A DNA stretch of 64,000 bases from the NCBI GenBank assembly GCA_947258715.1, contig CAMYJH010000002.1, forward strand, positions 95,654 through 159,653. The letters are read 5' to 3'. Positions 43,199-52,624 of this stretch are shown piece by piece (the stretch's first letter is position 1; every line of letters begins with the position of its first letter). Made by a program: the position numbers and the translations under genes. The notes under the pieces were generated by a model. That model had not been told where the DNA came from, made no database searches, and was given only the letters and a program-made list of their open reading frames with translations. Source of the stretch: an uncultured Gammaproteobacteria bacterium. Its GTDB lineage: Bacteria > Pseudomonadota > Gammaproteobacteria > HK1.

Positions 43199-45859
43199 GT
43201 GAGCACACCTTCGATTCAGGATCCCACCACAAACGATCAGGCAGACCCGGTCGATCTCACGTCGCGCTTGAACGATCCCGCCACCGAGCTCGGATGCTTT
43301 CGTTCCATACTCTCGACAGCGCAGCGGTCCCTTTGCGATCGCTTTCGTAACGGTGAGCCCGTCGAGCAACTGGTGGCGGAGCGGGCGCGTATTGTCGACC
43401 AAACGCTCACGGCCGCCTGGCGCCGCCACGGCCTTGGCGGCAGCGAGGACGTGGCCCTGATCGCCGTGGGGGGCTACGGGCGCGGTGAGCTGCATCCCGC
43501 CTCCGACGTAGACATCCTGGTGCTGAGAAAAGGGAACGGCGAAGGAGCGCTGGAGGATTACATCCAAAGCTTCGTTACTTTTCTCTGGGACCTGGGTATC
43601 GAGATTGGCCATAGCGTGCGCACGGTCGAAGAGTGCGCGCTGGCGGCGAAAGAAGACATCACCGTCGCCACGGGCTTGATGGAGTCCCGCCTGCTCGAAG
43701 GCGCGAAAGCGCTGTTCGAGCAAATGAAGCGCCGCACGGGCCCCGACAAACTCTGGCCGAGCCGGGCATTCTTCGAGGCCAAGTGGCAGGAGCAGCAGGA
43801 ACGCCACCACAAGTTCGACGATACCGCATACAACCTGGAACCCAATGTCAAGGAGGGACCAGGTGGATTACGGGACATTCAGATGGTCGGCTGGGTGGCG
43901 AAGCGGCATTTCGGCGCCACCCATTTGCACGAGCTGGTGGATCACGGCTTTCTCACCGAGTCCGAGTATCGCAGCCTCATCAGAGGCCAGAGTTTTCTCT
44001 GGCGTGTTCGATTTGCGCTGCACGCTGTGACCGGCCGCCAGGAGAATCGTCTGCTTTTTGACTACCAGCGCACTCTGGCGGATCAGTTCGGCTTCAAAGA
44101 TGACGACGCCAACCTCGCGGTGGAACAGTTCATGATCGGCTATTACCGAACAATCCGGGACTTAAGCCGCTTGAACGAGATGCTGCTCGAGCTGTTTCAG
44201 GAAGCCATTCTTTTGCAAGGTCGGGCCGAAGCGCCGGAGCGCATCAATCGACGGTTTCAGGCGGTGAACGGATTTTTGGAAGTCACGAATAAAAGTGTGT
44301 TTAAACGCTATCCGTTCGCGCTGCTGGAGCTGTTTCTGATTCTGCAGCAGCATCCTGACTTGAAGGGGGTCCGGGCCTCCACCATTCGCCTCGTACGCGA
44401 GCACCGCAATCTCATCGATGACGCCTTTCGCTGCGATATCCGCGCTCGAAGTTTGTTTCTCGAGATCTTGAGGCAGCCTCAGAGCGTGACCCACGAACTG
44501 CACCGCATGCACCGCTATGGCGTGCTCGGCGCATACCTGCCTGAGTTCGACGCCGTGGTCGGACGCATGCAGTACGACCTGTTTCATGTTTACACCGTGG
44601 ATGAGCATAGTCTCAAGGTAGTGGGCAATCTGCGCGCTTATGCGGTTGAGGAACTGCGCCAGGAGATGCCGCTTTGCGCCGAGGTATTCGACCGGCTACC
44701 TAAACCCGAGTTGCTTTACATTGCCGGTCTTTACCATGACATCGCTAAAGGCCGCAGCGGAGACCACTCCGAACTCGGCGCCCAGTTGGCGATGGACTTC
44801 TGTCTCAGCCACGAACTCAGTCAGTACGACGCCCGTCTGGTCTCCTGGCTGGTGCGCCACCATCTGCTGATGTCGCTGACGGCACAGCGCAAGGACATTT
44901 CTGACCCGGACGTGGTAACCGAGTTTGCAACCGTCATGGGCGACCGCAAACACCTGGATTATCTTTATCTACTTACTATCGCCGACATTCGGGGCACCAG
45001 CCCGAGCTTGTGGAACGACTGGAAAGCAACCCTGCTGCGAGATCTCTACCTGGCCACGACTCGAGCGCTTTGGCGCGGACTGGAAAATCCAATCGACCGC
45101 CACGAGCTCATCGAGGAGACCCAGAGCCAAGCGCACACGCTGCTGGACGATAGCCTCAAGGATGCGCGACGGATCTGGTCTCTTTTCGGAGAAGAGTATT
45201 TTCTACGCCATACCGCCGACGAGATCGCCTGGCACACGGAGGCGATTCTCAAATCAACCGCCAACACGCTGCCGTTGGTGCTGGTGCGTAACGGACGCGG
45301 CGGCACCGAAGTATTCGTTTACGCCGAAGACCAGGAGTTTCTGTTCGCCGCCACCACATCGGTGCTGGGAAGGCTGGGGCTCAGCATTATGGATGCGCGC
45401 ATCATCACCGCGGACAACGGAATGACTCTGGACTCCTACGTGGTTCACGACATGCACGAGAGCGGACCCTGCGACGAGGACCGGCTGGAGCAGATTTCAG
45501 CACGCCTGCGAGAGGCGCTGATGTTTCCCGGCGGCGCTCGAAAAGTTGATACCCGCATGCCGCGGCGTCAGCTGAAACATTTCCCGCTTCGAACCCAGGT
45601 GAGCTTTGGCGACGACCGCCACAATCGGCGCACCGTCATCGAGGTGGTCGCGCGGGACCGGCCGGGTCTTCTGGCCCGCGTGGGCTGGGCTCTGGCCGAC
45701 TGCAAAGTGCGGCTGCAAAACGCCAAGATCGCCACCTTCGGCGAGCGCGCCGAGGACATCTTCTACGTCACCGACGCGCACAACCGGCCGCTCGACCCGT
45801 CCCGGTTCGAGTCCATCCGTCAGGCGGTGATCGAGGCGGTAGATAAGGACAGGGCGTGA
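43199..45859 (+). CDS. glnD: Bifunctional PII uridylyltransferase/uridylyl-removing enzyme
   Basis: 886 residues from a GTG. It senses glutamine and modifies or demodifies PII proteins, controlling nitrogen assimilation. The nucleotidyltransferase motif GGYGRGELHPASDVDILVL is at residues 91-109. The HD domain for removal has GLYHDIAKGRSGDHSELG near residue 510. Two ACT domains lie at the C-terminus (first EVFVYAEDQEFLFAATTSVL, second VIEVVARDRPGLLARVGWAL). The last codon and the stop (GCG TGA) are the beginning of a TGATGCG heptad array. It follows map, the usual neighbour. Confidence 0.95.
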   Translation: MSTPSIQDPTTNDQADPVDLTSRLNDPATELGCFRSILSTAQRSLCDRFRNGEPVEQLVAERARIVDQTLTAAWRRHGLGGSEDVALIAVGGYGRGELHPASDVDILVLRKGNGEGALEDYIQSFVTFLWDLGIEIGHSVRTVEECALAAKEDITVATGLMESRLLEGAKALFEQMKRRTGPDKLWPSRAFFEAKWQEQQERHHKFDDTAYNLEPNVKEGPGGLRDIQMVGWVAKRHFGATHLHELVDHGFLTESEYRSLIRGQSFLWRVRFALHAVTGRQENRLLFDYQRTLADQFGFKDDDANLAVEQFMIGYYRTIRDLSRLNEMLLELFQEAILLQGRAEAPERINRRFQAVNGFLEVTNKSVFKRYPFALLELFLILQQHPDLKGVRASTIRLVREHRNLIDDAFRCDIRARSLFLEILRQPQSVTHELHRMHRYGVLGAYLPEFDAVVGRMQYDLFHVYTVDEHSLKVVGNLRAYAVEELRQEMPLCAEVFDRLPKPELLYIAGLYHDIAKGRSGDHSELGAQLAMDFCLSHELSQYDARLVSWLVRHHLLMSLTAQRKDISDPDVVTEFATVMGDRKHLDYLYLLTIADIRGTSPSLWNDWKATLLRDLYLATTRALWRGLENPIDRHELIEETQSQAHTLLDDSLKDARRIWSLFGEEYFLRHTADEIAWHTEAILKSTANTLPLVLVRNGRGGTEVFVYAEDQEFLFAATTSVLGRLGLSIMDARIITADNGMTLDSYVVHDMHESGPCDEDRLEQISARLREALMFPGGARKVDTRMPRRQLKHFPLRTQVSFGDDRHNRRTVIEVVARDRPGLLARVGWALADCKVRLQNAKIATFGERAEDIFYVTDAHNRPLDPSRFESIRQAVIEAVDKDRA

Positions 45860-45920
45860 TGCGTGATGCGTGATGCGTGATGCGTGATGCGTGATGCGTG
45901 ATGCGTGATGCGGTGATGCG
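45857..45920 (+). repeat. TGATGCG heptad array beginning at the glnD stop codon
   Basis: Eight perfect TGATGCG units (45857-45912), one inserted G, a ninth unit, then degenerate AAGAGCG and TAATCGG. The first unit contains the glnD TGA. No spacers, so it is not a CRISPR array. Confidence 0.9.
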
Positions 45921-45968
45921 AAGAGCGTAATCGGCATTAGTGGCTTGTCAATATGCCCTGCCTCTTTT

Positions 45969-46010
45969 CGCGTTACCCGTCACCCATCACGCGTTACGGC
46001 TTCCCCGTCA
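45969..46010 (-). repeat. Heptad tract beginning at the moaD stop codon
   Basis: Minus-strand units from the moaD TGA: TGACGGG, GAAGCCG, TAACGCG, TGATGGG, TGACGGG, TAACGCG. In register throughout. It faces the glnD array across the convergent gene junction. Confidence 0.8.
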
Positions 46011-46241
46011 CCCGCCCGTCACCGGCGGAAAGAAGGCCACCTCGTCGCCGTCTTTGACCGGATGATCCGTAGACACGTAGACAAGGTTCACCGCGGCGAG
46101 CATATTGCCCGGCAGCGGTTGACCCCCGCTCACGGCACTCCAAACCTCCGCCACGGTGGCGACAGCGGTGCTGTCTACGCTGTCCTCGTCGCGACCGAGG
46201 CTTTCTCGCAAGCTGGCAAAATATCGGACAGTGACGCTCAT
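46008..46241 (-). CDS. moaD: Molybdopterin synthase sulfur carrier subunit
   Basis: 77 residues from the ATG at 46241, which has GGAGACAGG upstream. The longer frame to 46379 overlaps the moaC promoter region. It is a ubiquitin-like protein ending in the obligatory Gly-Gly (AFFPPVTGG), whose thiocarboxylate donates sulfur to precursor Z. Other family segments are VRYFASLRESLGRD and DHPVKDGDEVAFFPP. Its partner moaE is not in the window. Divergent from moaC, with a shared 140-base control region. Confidence 0.9.
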   Translation of the reverse strand: MSVTVRYFASLRESLGRDEDSVDSTAVATVAEVWSAVSGGQPLPGNMLAAVNLVYVSTDHPVKDGDEVAFFPPVTGG

Positions 46242-46384
46242 GCAAGCCTGTCTCCGCGGCTGTGGCCGTTTCATCGACGCTGGAACGCAGTATCCTAAAT
46301 CGTGAAACAATCCGAGTACACCTTGGTTTCCGCTACACTTTGTCTCAGCATGCTCGCCAGTGAGCGGCTTTGCCGACACCAGCC

Positions 46385-46864
46385 ATGAGCCGACTGACCC
46401 ATTTCAACCGCGCCGGAGAAGCCCACATGGTGGACGTGGGCGAGAAAGCCGAGACCCGCCGCGTGGCGGTGGCCGAGGGACGCATTCTCATGGCCGCCGA
46501 AACCCTTCGCTTGATCGCTGCCGGTGAGCACCGCAAGGGCGATGTGCTGGGGGTTGCCCGGGTAGCCGGCATCATGGCGGCGAAGAAAACCGCAGAGCTG
46601 GTGCCGCTGTGTCATCCCCTGATGCTGTCTAAGGTGGAGGTGGCGTTAGAGGCGCTTTCGCATGCAGACGCGGTGAGCTGCACGGCAAGGGTGGAGACGG
46701 TGTCCCGCACCGGGGTGGAGATGGAGGCGCTCACTGCCGTCCAAGTGGCGCTGCTTACGGTTTACGACATGTGCAAAGCGGTGGACCGGGGGATGACCAT
46801 GACGAACATCCGTCTGGTGGAGAAATCCGGGGGTCGCTCCGGCAGCTGGCGGCGCGAGGATTGA
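46385..46864 (+). CDS. moaC: Cyclic pyranopterin monophosphate synthase
   Basis: 159 residues from the ATG at 46385 (an upstream in-frame start at 46370 adds five residues). With MoaA it forms cPMP, the first stable intermediate of molybdenum cofactor synthesis. Conserved segments are [54 protein letters not shown] and [11 protein letters not shown] with the catalytic Asp and Lys. Together with moaD and the molybdenum-enzyme maturation genes at 61.5-64 kb it implies active molybdoenzymes. Confidence 0.94.
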   Translation: MSRLTHFNRAGEAHMVDVGEKAETRRVAVAEGRILMAAETLRLIAAGEHRKGDVLGVARVAGIMAAKKTAELVPLCHPLMLSKVEVALEALSHADAVSCTARVETVSRTGVEMEALTAVQVALLTVYDMCKAVDRGMTMTNIRLVEKSGGRSGSWRRED

Positions 46865-46914
46865 GTTAGCGGTCGGGCAGGCCGAAGCCGCGAATCATAG
46901 ATTCCTTCTGTCGA

Positions 46915-47628
46915 TCACGGACAGACCACCGGCACGCGTTTGTCGAGATGGATGCCAACAGAGCTGACCCGGGCTCGGTATGCCAGCACCTCGACGCCTG
47001 AGGCCATGGCTTCTCTCAGCGCCTTACCGTAGTCGGGGTCGATTTCATCCGCCGGTCGCACCTGGTTGACGTCGCCCCGCTGAACGCAATAGCAAAGCAC
47101 CGCCCGCGCGCCCGATTGCACCACCCTCACGAGTTCCCGCAGGTGGCGGCTGCCGCGGGCGCTTACCGCGTCGGGAAAAAGCGCTCTGCCGCCGTTCACC
47201 GCAGCGGTAACGTTCTTCACTTCCAGGAAACAGGGGGGCAGCCTCTCATGATCCTCGAGCAACAGATCCACCCGGCTGTTCTCCTCGCCGAACCGCACCT
47301 CCCTTCGGATGCTGGCGTAACCACCCAGCTCTGTGATTACCCCGGACTCGAGCGCTTCGCGCACCAGATGGTTGCTCAAGCCGGTGTTGATGCCTACGGT
47401 TACCCGGCCGCCCACCTGAACCAGCTCCCAGGTGTAGGCGTATTTCCTTCCCGGCTTCGGCGAATGACTGAGCCAAACCTTGGAGCCCGGCTCGGCGCAG
47501 CCCATCAGCGAGCCTGTGTTGGGGCAGTGAGCGGTGACCATTTTGCCGCCGAGGAGGTCGATATCGGCAAGAAAGCGTTTATATCGACGCTTTAAAACGC
47601 CCTCGACAAGGGGCCGGTCGAAATTCAT
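46915..47628 (-). CDS. sfsA: SfsA family protein (sugar fermentation stimulation homologue)
   Basis: 237 residues. An N-terminal OB-like part (GVLKRRYKRFLADIDLLGGK, AHCPNTGSLMGCAEPGS) is followed by a nuclease-fold core with VDLLLED, CFLEVKNVTA and GSRHLRELVRVVQSGARAVL. The name comes from an E. coli overexpression phenotype. The fold suggests a nucleic-acid-binding or nuclease role, and the true function is unsettled. Convergent with moaC. Confidence 0.9.
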   Translation of the reverse strand: MNFDRPLVEGVLKRRYKRFLADIDLLGGKMVTAHCPNTGSLMGCAEPGSKVWLSHSPKPGRKYAYTWELVQVGGRVTVGINTGLSNHLVREALESGVITELGGYASIRREVRFGEENSRVDLLLEDHERLPPCFLEVKNVTAAVNGGRALFPDAVSARGSRHLRELVRVVQSGARAVLCYCVQRGDVNQVRPADEIDPDYGKALREAMASGVEVLAYRARVSSVGIHLDKRVPVVCP

Positions 47629-47768
47629 GGCGCAAGCGGTTGGGACTGGTAAATCGAGCCAGGGCCGGGGTATATATAAGCAGTGTTAGAATGCACCAGC
47701 CTGATGATACGGGGATGTCGGCGCGTGTGTCTGCCCGTCCCAAGAAAAAATAAGGAGCCCGGCGACCG

Positions 47769-49415
47769 ATGTTCGAAAATGCGCTACAACTCAAAAAACA
47801 CCTGAAGAAGCTCCAGGACCACCTGGAACAGGAGAACCCGGTTCTGCTGGAGATCGTGAAGACCTTCCGGCGCCTGGACAGAGTCGCCTACCAGCTCGGC
47901 TGCCTGCCCCGCCACGAATCCATTGCCACTCGGGTGCCGTGGTGGCCCATGATTTCCATTCTGGGAACCTTCTCCAGCGGCAAATCCACCTTCGTCAACT
48001 ACTATCTGGGCCGCAAGCTGCAGTCCACGGGCAATCAGGCGGTTGACGACAAGTTCACCGTGATCTGCTTTAGCAGCGAGCACACCAGCCGCACCCTGCC
48101 GGGACGGGCACTGGACGCGGACCCTCGCTTTCCCTTCTACCAGATGAGTCGCAGCATAGACGAAGTGGCCCAGGGTGAAGGTGCACGGGTGGACGCATAC
48201 CTGCAGCTCAAGACCTGCCCCAGCGAGCAGCTGCGGGGAAAGATTCTCATCGACTCGCCTGGATTCGACGCCGACGAGCAGCGCACCTCTACCTTGCGCA
48301 TCACGGACCACATCATTGACCTTTCGGATCTGGTACTGGTGTTCTTCGACGCACGTCATCCGGAGCCGGGCGCAATGCAGGACACCCTGGAACACCTGGT
48401 GACTGAAACCATTCACCGCCACGACTCCACCAAGTTCCTCTACATCCTCAATCAGATCGACAACGCCGCACGGGAGGATAACCCGGAGGAAGTTTTTGCC
48501 GCCTGGCAGCGGGCGCTGGCCCAGCGCGGCCTCACCGCCGGGCGCTTTTACACCATCTACGACCCGGAGGCGTCCATCGTCATCGATGACCAGGCGCTGA
48601 GAGAACGTTTCGAATCCAAGCGCGCAAGCGACGTCGCCGCCATCAACGAGCGCCTCAACCAGGTAGAGGTGGAACGCGCCTACCGCATCATCGGCGTGCT
48701 GGAAAACACGGCCAAGACCATCCAGACGCAGATTGTGCCGAAGCTTACGCAGGCGAAGGCGAAGTGGCGGCGCCGAGCCACGTGGATCGAGGGAGTCGCC
48801 TTCAGCGCCATCATTGCAGCGCTGGTGTTCGCCAGCATCAAGCTCGGTTACTGGCAGGGCTTTCGCTTCGCACCGCCTTGGCTGGAAACGCTGAACTCGG
48901 ATCCAGTCATCCTGGGCACCACGTCGCTGGTGGTTGTCCTCGTGGTGGCGTACATTCATTTTACCTTGCGAAACCTCGCTGCCCGATCGGTGCTGGCGGG
49001 ACTGAGGCGAGACCAGAGTCTGGGCGCAAAGAGCGAGTGGCTGGTAAACGCCTTCAAGAAAAACGTGAAGCCGTGGCACATTTTGTTTTCGAAACAGCCG
49101 GCGGGGTGGAACCGGTTTACCCGCAAGCGCCTGGCGCGGGTCTTGAGCGACGCCAATCGCTACGTGCAAACGCTCAACAACCGCTTTGCCGATCCCTCCG
49201 GAAGAGAGGAAGCGGACTCGGAGCCGGCCTCCGTTACCGAGCGCCAATCGGCCGACGAGCGGATTCTGAGACCGGTGAAGAGCGAAAAAGCGCCGCTGAA
49301 AAGCGCACAACCCGCGCCGGTGAAAGCCGAGGAAGAAGACGAGCATGCCGCTCTGGCCAACGGGCTGCCCAGCGATTATGTGGTAAAAACCATCAACCCG
49401 GGCACGCAGCGCTGA
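47769..49415 (+). CDS. Dynamin-like/EHD-type GTPase with two membrane segments
   Basis: 548 residues, AAGGAGCC ribosome site. A helical N-terminus (residues 1-55) precedes a large GTPase domain: G1 GTFSSGKST at 66-74, a switch-I Thr probably in DDKFTVICF near 97, G3 DSPGFD at 162-167 and G4 NQID at 228-231. A helical stretch follows, then two hydrophobic segments (about 343-360 and 380-400: FSAIIAALVFASIKLGY and ILGTTSLVVVLVVAYIHF). The tail after residue ~470 is acidic, Ala/Glu/Lys-rich and probably disordered. The pattern fits bacterial dynamin-superfamily proteins that bind or remodel membranes. The specific role is unknown; gene neighbours give no hint. Confidence 0.8.
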   Translation: MFENALQLKKHLKKLQDHLEQENPVLLEIVKTFRRLDRVAYQLGCLPRHESIATRVPWWPMISILGTFSSGKSTFVNYYLGRKLQSTGNQAVDDKFTVICFSSEHTSRTLPGRALDADPRFPFYQMSRSIDEVAQGEGARVDAYLQLKTCPSEQLRGKILIDSPGFDADEQRTSTLRITDHIIDLSDLVLVFFDARHPEPGAMQDTLEHLVTETIHRHDSTKFLYILNQIDNAAREDNPEEVFAAWQRALAQRGLTAGRFYTIYDPEASIVIDDQALRERFESKRASDVAAINERLNQVEVERAYRIIGVLENTAKTIQTQIVPKLTQAKAKWRRRATWIEGVAFSAIIAALVFASIKLGYWQGFRFAPPWLETLNSDPVILGTTSLVVVLVVAYIHFTLRNLAARSVLAGLRRDQSLGAKSEWLVNAFKKNVKPWHILFSKQPAGWNRFTRKRLARVLSDANRYVQTLNNRFADPSGREEADSEPASVTERQSADERILRPVKSEKAPLKSAQPAPVKAEEEDEHAALANGLPSDYVVKTINPGTQR

Positions 49416-49476
49416 ATCGAGAAAAAGCGTTTTTCGCCCGCAGGTCTCGAATCCCGAATTTTCGGATCCCGAGTAG

Positions 49477-50130
49477 ATGAACCTTCAACAAGCCCGCTTT
49501 AACATGGTGGAGCAGCAGATCCGCACCTGGGAGGTGCTGGATAGCGTAGTGCTGGATCTGCTGGAGAAGTCGCCCCGGCACGAGTACGTGCCCCAAGCCT
49601 ACCGCAACCTCGCCTATGCGGATATCGCAGTGCCCCTGGGCGACGATGAGGTGATGATGCCGCCGCGGGTGGAAGCCCGCTTGCTGCAGTCACTCGGCAT
49701 CGGCGCCGATGACAGGGTGCTGGAAATCGGCACCGGTAGCGGATTTTTGACCTCGTTAATCGCAAGCCTCGCGCGAGAAGTGGTCAGCGTGGAGATCTCC
49801 GACACCCTCGCCGATATGGGCGCGCGTAACCTGGAAGCCCACGGCATCGGCAACGTCCTTCTGCAGCGCGGAGACGGCATCTGCGGATGGGCAAAGCACG
49901 CGCCCTACGACGTCATCGCGGTCACCGGCTCGGTGCCAATCCTGGAGCCCCATTTCCAGCAGCAGCTCGCCGTCGGCGGACGTTTGTTCATCATCGTCGG
50001 CGAGGCCCCCGCCATGGAGGCCCTGCTGATCCGGCGTAGCGGAGAAGATCAGTGGGCGAGGGAAAGTCTGTTCGAAACCGTGATTCCGAAGCTCATAGGC
50101 GCAAAGGAGCCGGAACGATTCGTACTTTGA
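49477..50130 (+). CDS. pcm: Protein-L-isoaspartate O-methyltransferase family protein
   Basis: 217 residues. The Rossmann SAM-binding motif is RVLEIGTGSGFLTSLIASLA near residues 80-99, and VVSVEISDTLADMGARNL follows. The N-terminus (ARFNMVEQQIRTWEVLD) is characteristic of the PCMT-like proteins encoded directly upstream of tolC in many proteobacteria. These may methylate damaged Asp residues or have another substrate. tolC starts 53 bases downstream on the same strand, so co-transcription is likely. Confidence 0.85.
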   Translation: MNLQQARFNMVEQQIRTWEVLDSVVLDLLEKSPRHEYVPQAYRNLAYADIAVPLGDDEVMMPPRVEARLLQSLGIGADDRVLEIGTGSGFLTSLIASLAREVVSVEISDTLADMGARNLEAHGIGNVLLQRGDGICGWAKHAPYDVIAVTGSVPILEPHFQQQLAVGGRLFIIVGEAPAMEALLIRRSGEDQWARESLFETVIPKLIGAKEPERFVL

Positions 50131-50183
50131 ACCCTAATCCGTGTTTTCGCTGTTTGCACAGCGGCGCGAAAGGATAAGCAAAA

Positions 50184-51536
50184 ATGAATCCAGTCTGTTC
50201 TTCTTCAGCCGCTCCCAGGCTCGCGGCAACCCTTGGCGGAATTTTACTGACCGTGGTTACAGCTCCCGGCGCGCTGGCCATCGATCTGGTCGGCATCTAT
50301 CAGCTGGCGCTCAGCAACGACCCGGTGTACCAGGGAGCGGGCGCCGCCAACCGCGCCGCTCAGGAGCTCAAGGCCCAGGCCAGAGGGCAGCTGTTGCCCG
50401 ATCTCAGCGCCAACGCCGACGTTTTCAGAAATTACCTCGACGTAAGAGAATCGAACGCCGTTTCGCAGCTCGGAACCGACGAGTTCACCGAGGAGCTTTA
50501 CACCCTGAGTCTCACCCAGCCCGTTTACCGCCGGGACCGTTTCATTCAGCTCGGACAGGCCGACACCCGCATCGAGCAGGCCGACGCGGAATATGCGTTC
50601 GCACTCCAGGAGCTGATGCTGCGCAGCGCCGAGCGCTACTTTGGAGTGCTGCGGGCCGAAGACACGCTGACCTTCGCCCGATCGGCTTTGGAAGCCTTCG
50701 GGCAGCAGCTCCGGCAGAGCCAGCAAAGGTTCGAAGTGGGTCTTATCGCCATCACCGATGTGGAGGAGGCCCAGGCCGGATTCGACCTCGCCAGAGCCCG
50801 GGTGATCGCGGCAGAAAACGACCTGAACGTGTCGCGGGAAGCTTTAAGGGAAGTGACCGGCAAATATCATCGTGACCTGGCCAGCCTGAGCGAGCGCCTG
50901 GTGCTGGTGACGCCGGAGCCCGACGATATCGACCGCTGGACGGAGATTGCGCTAAAGCAGAACCTGAGCCTCTCCGCGACCCGTTTCTCGTCCCACGTGG
51001 CTAGAGACGAGATTCGCCGACAGGCGTCCGGACATTTCCCTACGCTGGATATCGTCGGCAACATTCGGCGCAGCGAATCCACCGGAGGATTCTCGGGGAG
51101 CAGCACGTTCGAGCGCTCGGACATCGGAGTGCAGCTCAACTTCCCCATCTACCAGGGCGGGTTGGTGGTGTCCCGGACCCGTGAGGCACGACAACTTTAC
51201 CAACAAAGCCTCGACCAAGTGGAAGAGCAGCGTCGCGCCGTCGAACGCCAGACCCGAGACGCTTATCTGGGCGTCGTCTCCGACATCTCCAGGGTTCAGG
51301 CTCTGGAGCAGGCTGTGCGGTCGAATGAATCCGCCCGTGCCGCCATTGAGGCGGGCTTCCAGGTGGGTACCCGCACCTCGGTGGATGTGCTGGATGCGGA
51401 GCAGAACGTGTTCGAGGCGAAGCGGGATCTTTCCGCCGCCCGTTACGACTTCATCATCAACACCATGACTCTGAAGCAGGCCGCGGGTACCCTTTCCCAG
51501 GAAGATGTCTCTCTAATCAACGCTTGGCTTCAGTAA
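50184..51536 (+). CDS. tolC: TolC-family outer membrane efflux channel
   Basis: 450 residues. A signal peptide (ATLGGILLTVVTAPGALA) precedes the mature start IDLVGIYQLALSNDPVYQGA, typical of TolC itself. The two halves repeat the helix-strand pattern; the second includes VGTRTSVDVLDAEQNVFEAK, the best-known family signature. The trimer forms the outer-membrane duct for tripartite efflux pumps and type I secretion. Partner pumps are not in this window. Confidence 0.93.
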   Translation: MNPVCSSSAAPRLAATLGGILLTVVTAPGALAIDLVGIYQLALSNDPVYQGAGAANRAAQELKAQARGQLLPDLSANADVFRNYLDVRESNAVSQLGTDEFTEELYTLSLTQPVYRRDRFIQLGQADTRIEQADAEYAFALQELMLRSAERYFGVLRAEDTLTFARSALEAFGQQLRQSQQRFEVGLIAITDVEEAQAGFDLARARVIAAENDLNVSREALREVTGKYHRDLASLSERLVLVTPEPDDIDRWTEIALKQNLSLSATRFSSHVARDEIRRQASGHFPTLDIVGNIRRSESTGGFSGSSTFERSDIGVQLNFPIYQGGLVVSRTREARQLYQQSLDQVEEQRRAVERQTRDAYLGVVSDISRVQALEQAVRSNESARAAIEAGFQVGTRTSVDVLDAEQNVFEAKRDLSAARYDFIINTMTLKQAAGTLSQEDVSLINAWLQ

Positions 51537-51619
51537 GCCCCTGATGCGCGCACCCCGGTATTGGTGCCCTATTTGCCCGCGCTCTTAACCGCTCGCGCCG
51601 AATCAGCCTGAGGCGCCTC

Positions 51620-52540
51620 TTGGCAAGCTGGCAGGCCCGAGTCACCAATCTGTTTCTGCGCTTGGTGGTTAAACCGAGCCTCAGGCGCGACGCGGACGTG
51701 AGGCCCGAACGTATCCACGCGGTCAGGCGGCGCGGCGCATGGTGCGCCAGATGGCTGGTCAAACCTCTCAAGGGCACACGTTTGCGTGCGGTGGATGAAC
51801 TCGGCGTACGCGGCGAGTGGGTCGTGGCGCCGGGGGCGCGGGAGGATCGGGCCGTTTTCTTCGTTCACGGTGGCGGCTTCATCATCGGCAGTCCCGCCCT
51901 CTATCGTCATCTGGTTTCGCGCCTCTCCCAGGCCGCCGGGTGCGCAGTCTTCAGCCTCGACTACCGACTCGCGCCCGAGAACCCCTATCCAGCAGCCCTG
52001 GATGACGTGCTTCGCGCCTGGCGCTGGCTAAGCTCGGATCGGCTCGAGCCCTCCAAACTGGCCGCGGCGGGAGATTCTGCCGGCGGTAATCTGGTGCTGG
52101 CTGCGCTCATGCGTTTGCGCGGGCTTGAGCAACCGCTGCCCGCCGCGGTCGCCGTCATGGCGCCATGGATCGACCTGAGCGTGAGCGGTGATTCTGTGAG
52201 CGCGAACCGCCGCGCGGATGCCTACATTCCGGCAGAGCTGCTGCGCCCGGTGGCAGCGGCCTACCTGCAGGACTCCGATCCGCGGGCGGCGGATGCGTCA
52301 CCCCTTTTCGGCGATTTTTCCCACTTTCCGCCGATGCTCATCCACGTGGGATCCACGGAGGTGCTGCTGGACGACGCGCTGCGTCTGGAACGCTCGGCGA
52401 GAGATTCCGGTGTCGACGTGCTGCTCGAGAAGTGGCAGGGTCTGCCCCATGTGTTCCAGCTATTTGCGCCCTTCGTGCCGGAAGGCCGGCGCTCGCTGCA
52501 GAAGCTGGGCAGCTTCCTGCGGCGTCATCTCGGCGATTGA
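51620..52540 (+). CDS. Alpha/beta hydrolase, hormone-sensitive-lipase-type esterase
   Basis: 306 residues from a TTG at 51620. The oxyanion motif HGGGF lies in FFVHGGGFIIGSPALYRHL, and DYRLAPENPYPAALDD follows. The nucleophile elbow is GDSAGG in AAAGDSAGGNLVLAAL. The acid and His are probably in VGSTEVLLDDA and GLPHVFQLF. It likely hydrolyses short-chain esters; the true substrate is unknown. It stands between tolC and avtA on the same strand without a clear operon link. Confidence 0.85.
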   Translation: MASWQARVTNLFLRLVVKPSLRRDADVRPERIHAVRRRGAWCARWLVKPLKGTRLRAVDELGVRGEWVVAPGAREDRAVFFVHGGGFIIGSPALYRHLVSRLSQAAGCAVFSLDYRLAPENPYPAALDDVLRAWRWLSSDRLEPSKLAAAGDSAGGNLVLAALMRLRGLEQPLPAAVAVMAPWIDLSVSGDSVSANRRADAYIPAELLRPVAAAYLQDSDPRAADASPLFGDFSHFPPMLIHVGSTEVLLDDALRLERSARDSGVDVLLEKWQGLPHVFQLFAPFVPEGRRSLQKLGSFLRRHLGD

Positions 52541-52624
52541 ATCCCGGCTGCCTTGGGAACCCGCCGGCTGGCGTCGGGCCCTGAAGTAGAATGCCCGCAA
52601 TTTTGAAAGCAACGACAACCTCCC

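Noticed and set aside
45857..45920. CRISPR array
   Set aside because: Units are only 7 bases and directly adjacent with no spacers, and there are no cas genes.
47784..49346. 520-codon minus-strand ORF opposite the dynamin-like gene
   Set aside because: Shadow of a gene with clear GTPase motifs and ribosome site; composition typical of antisense translation.
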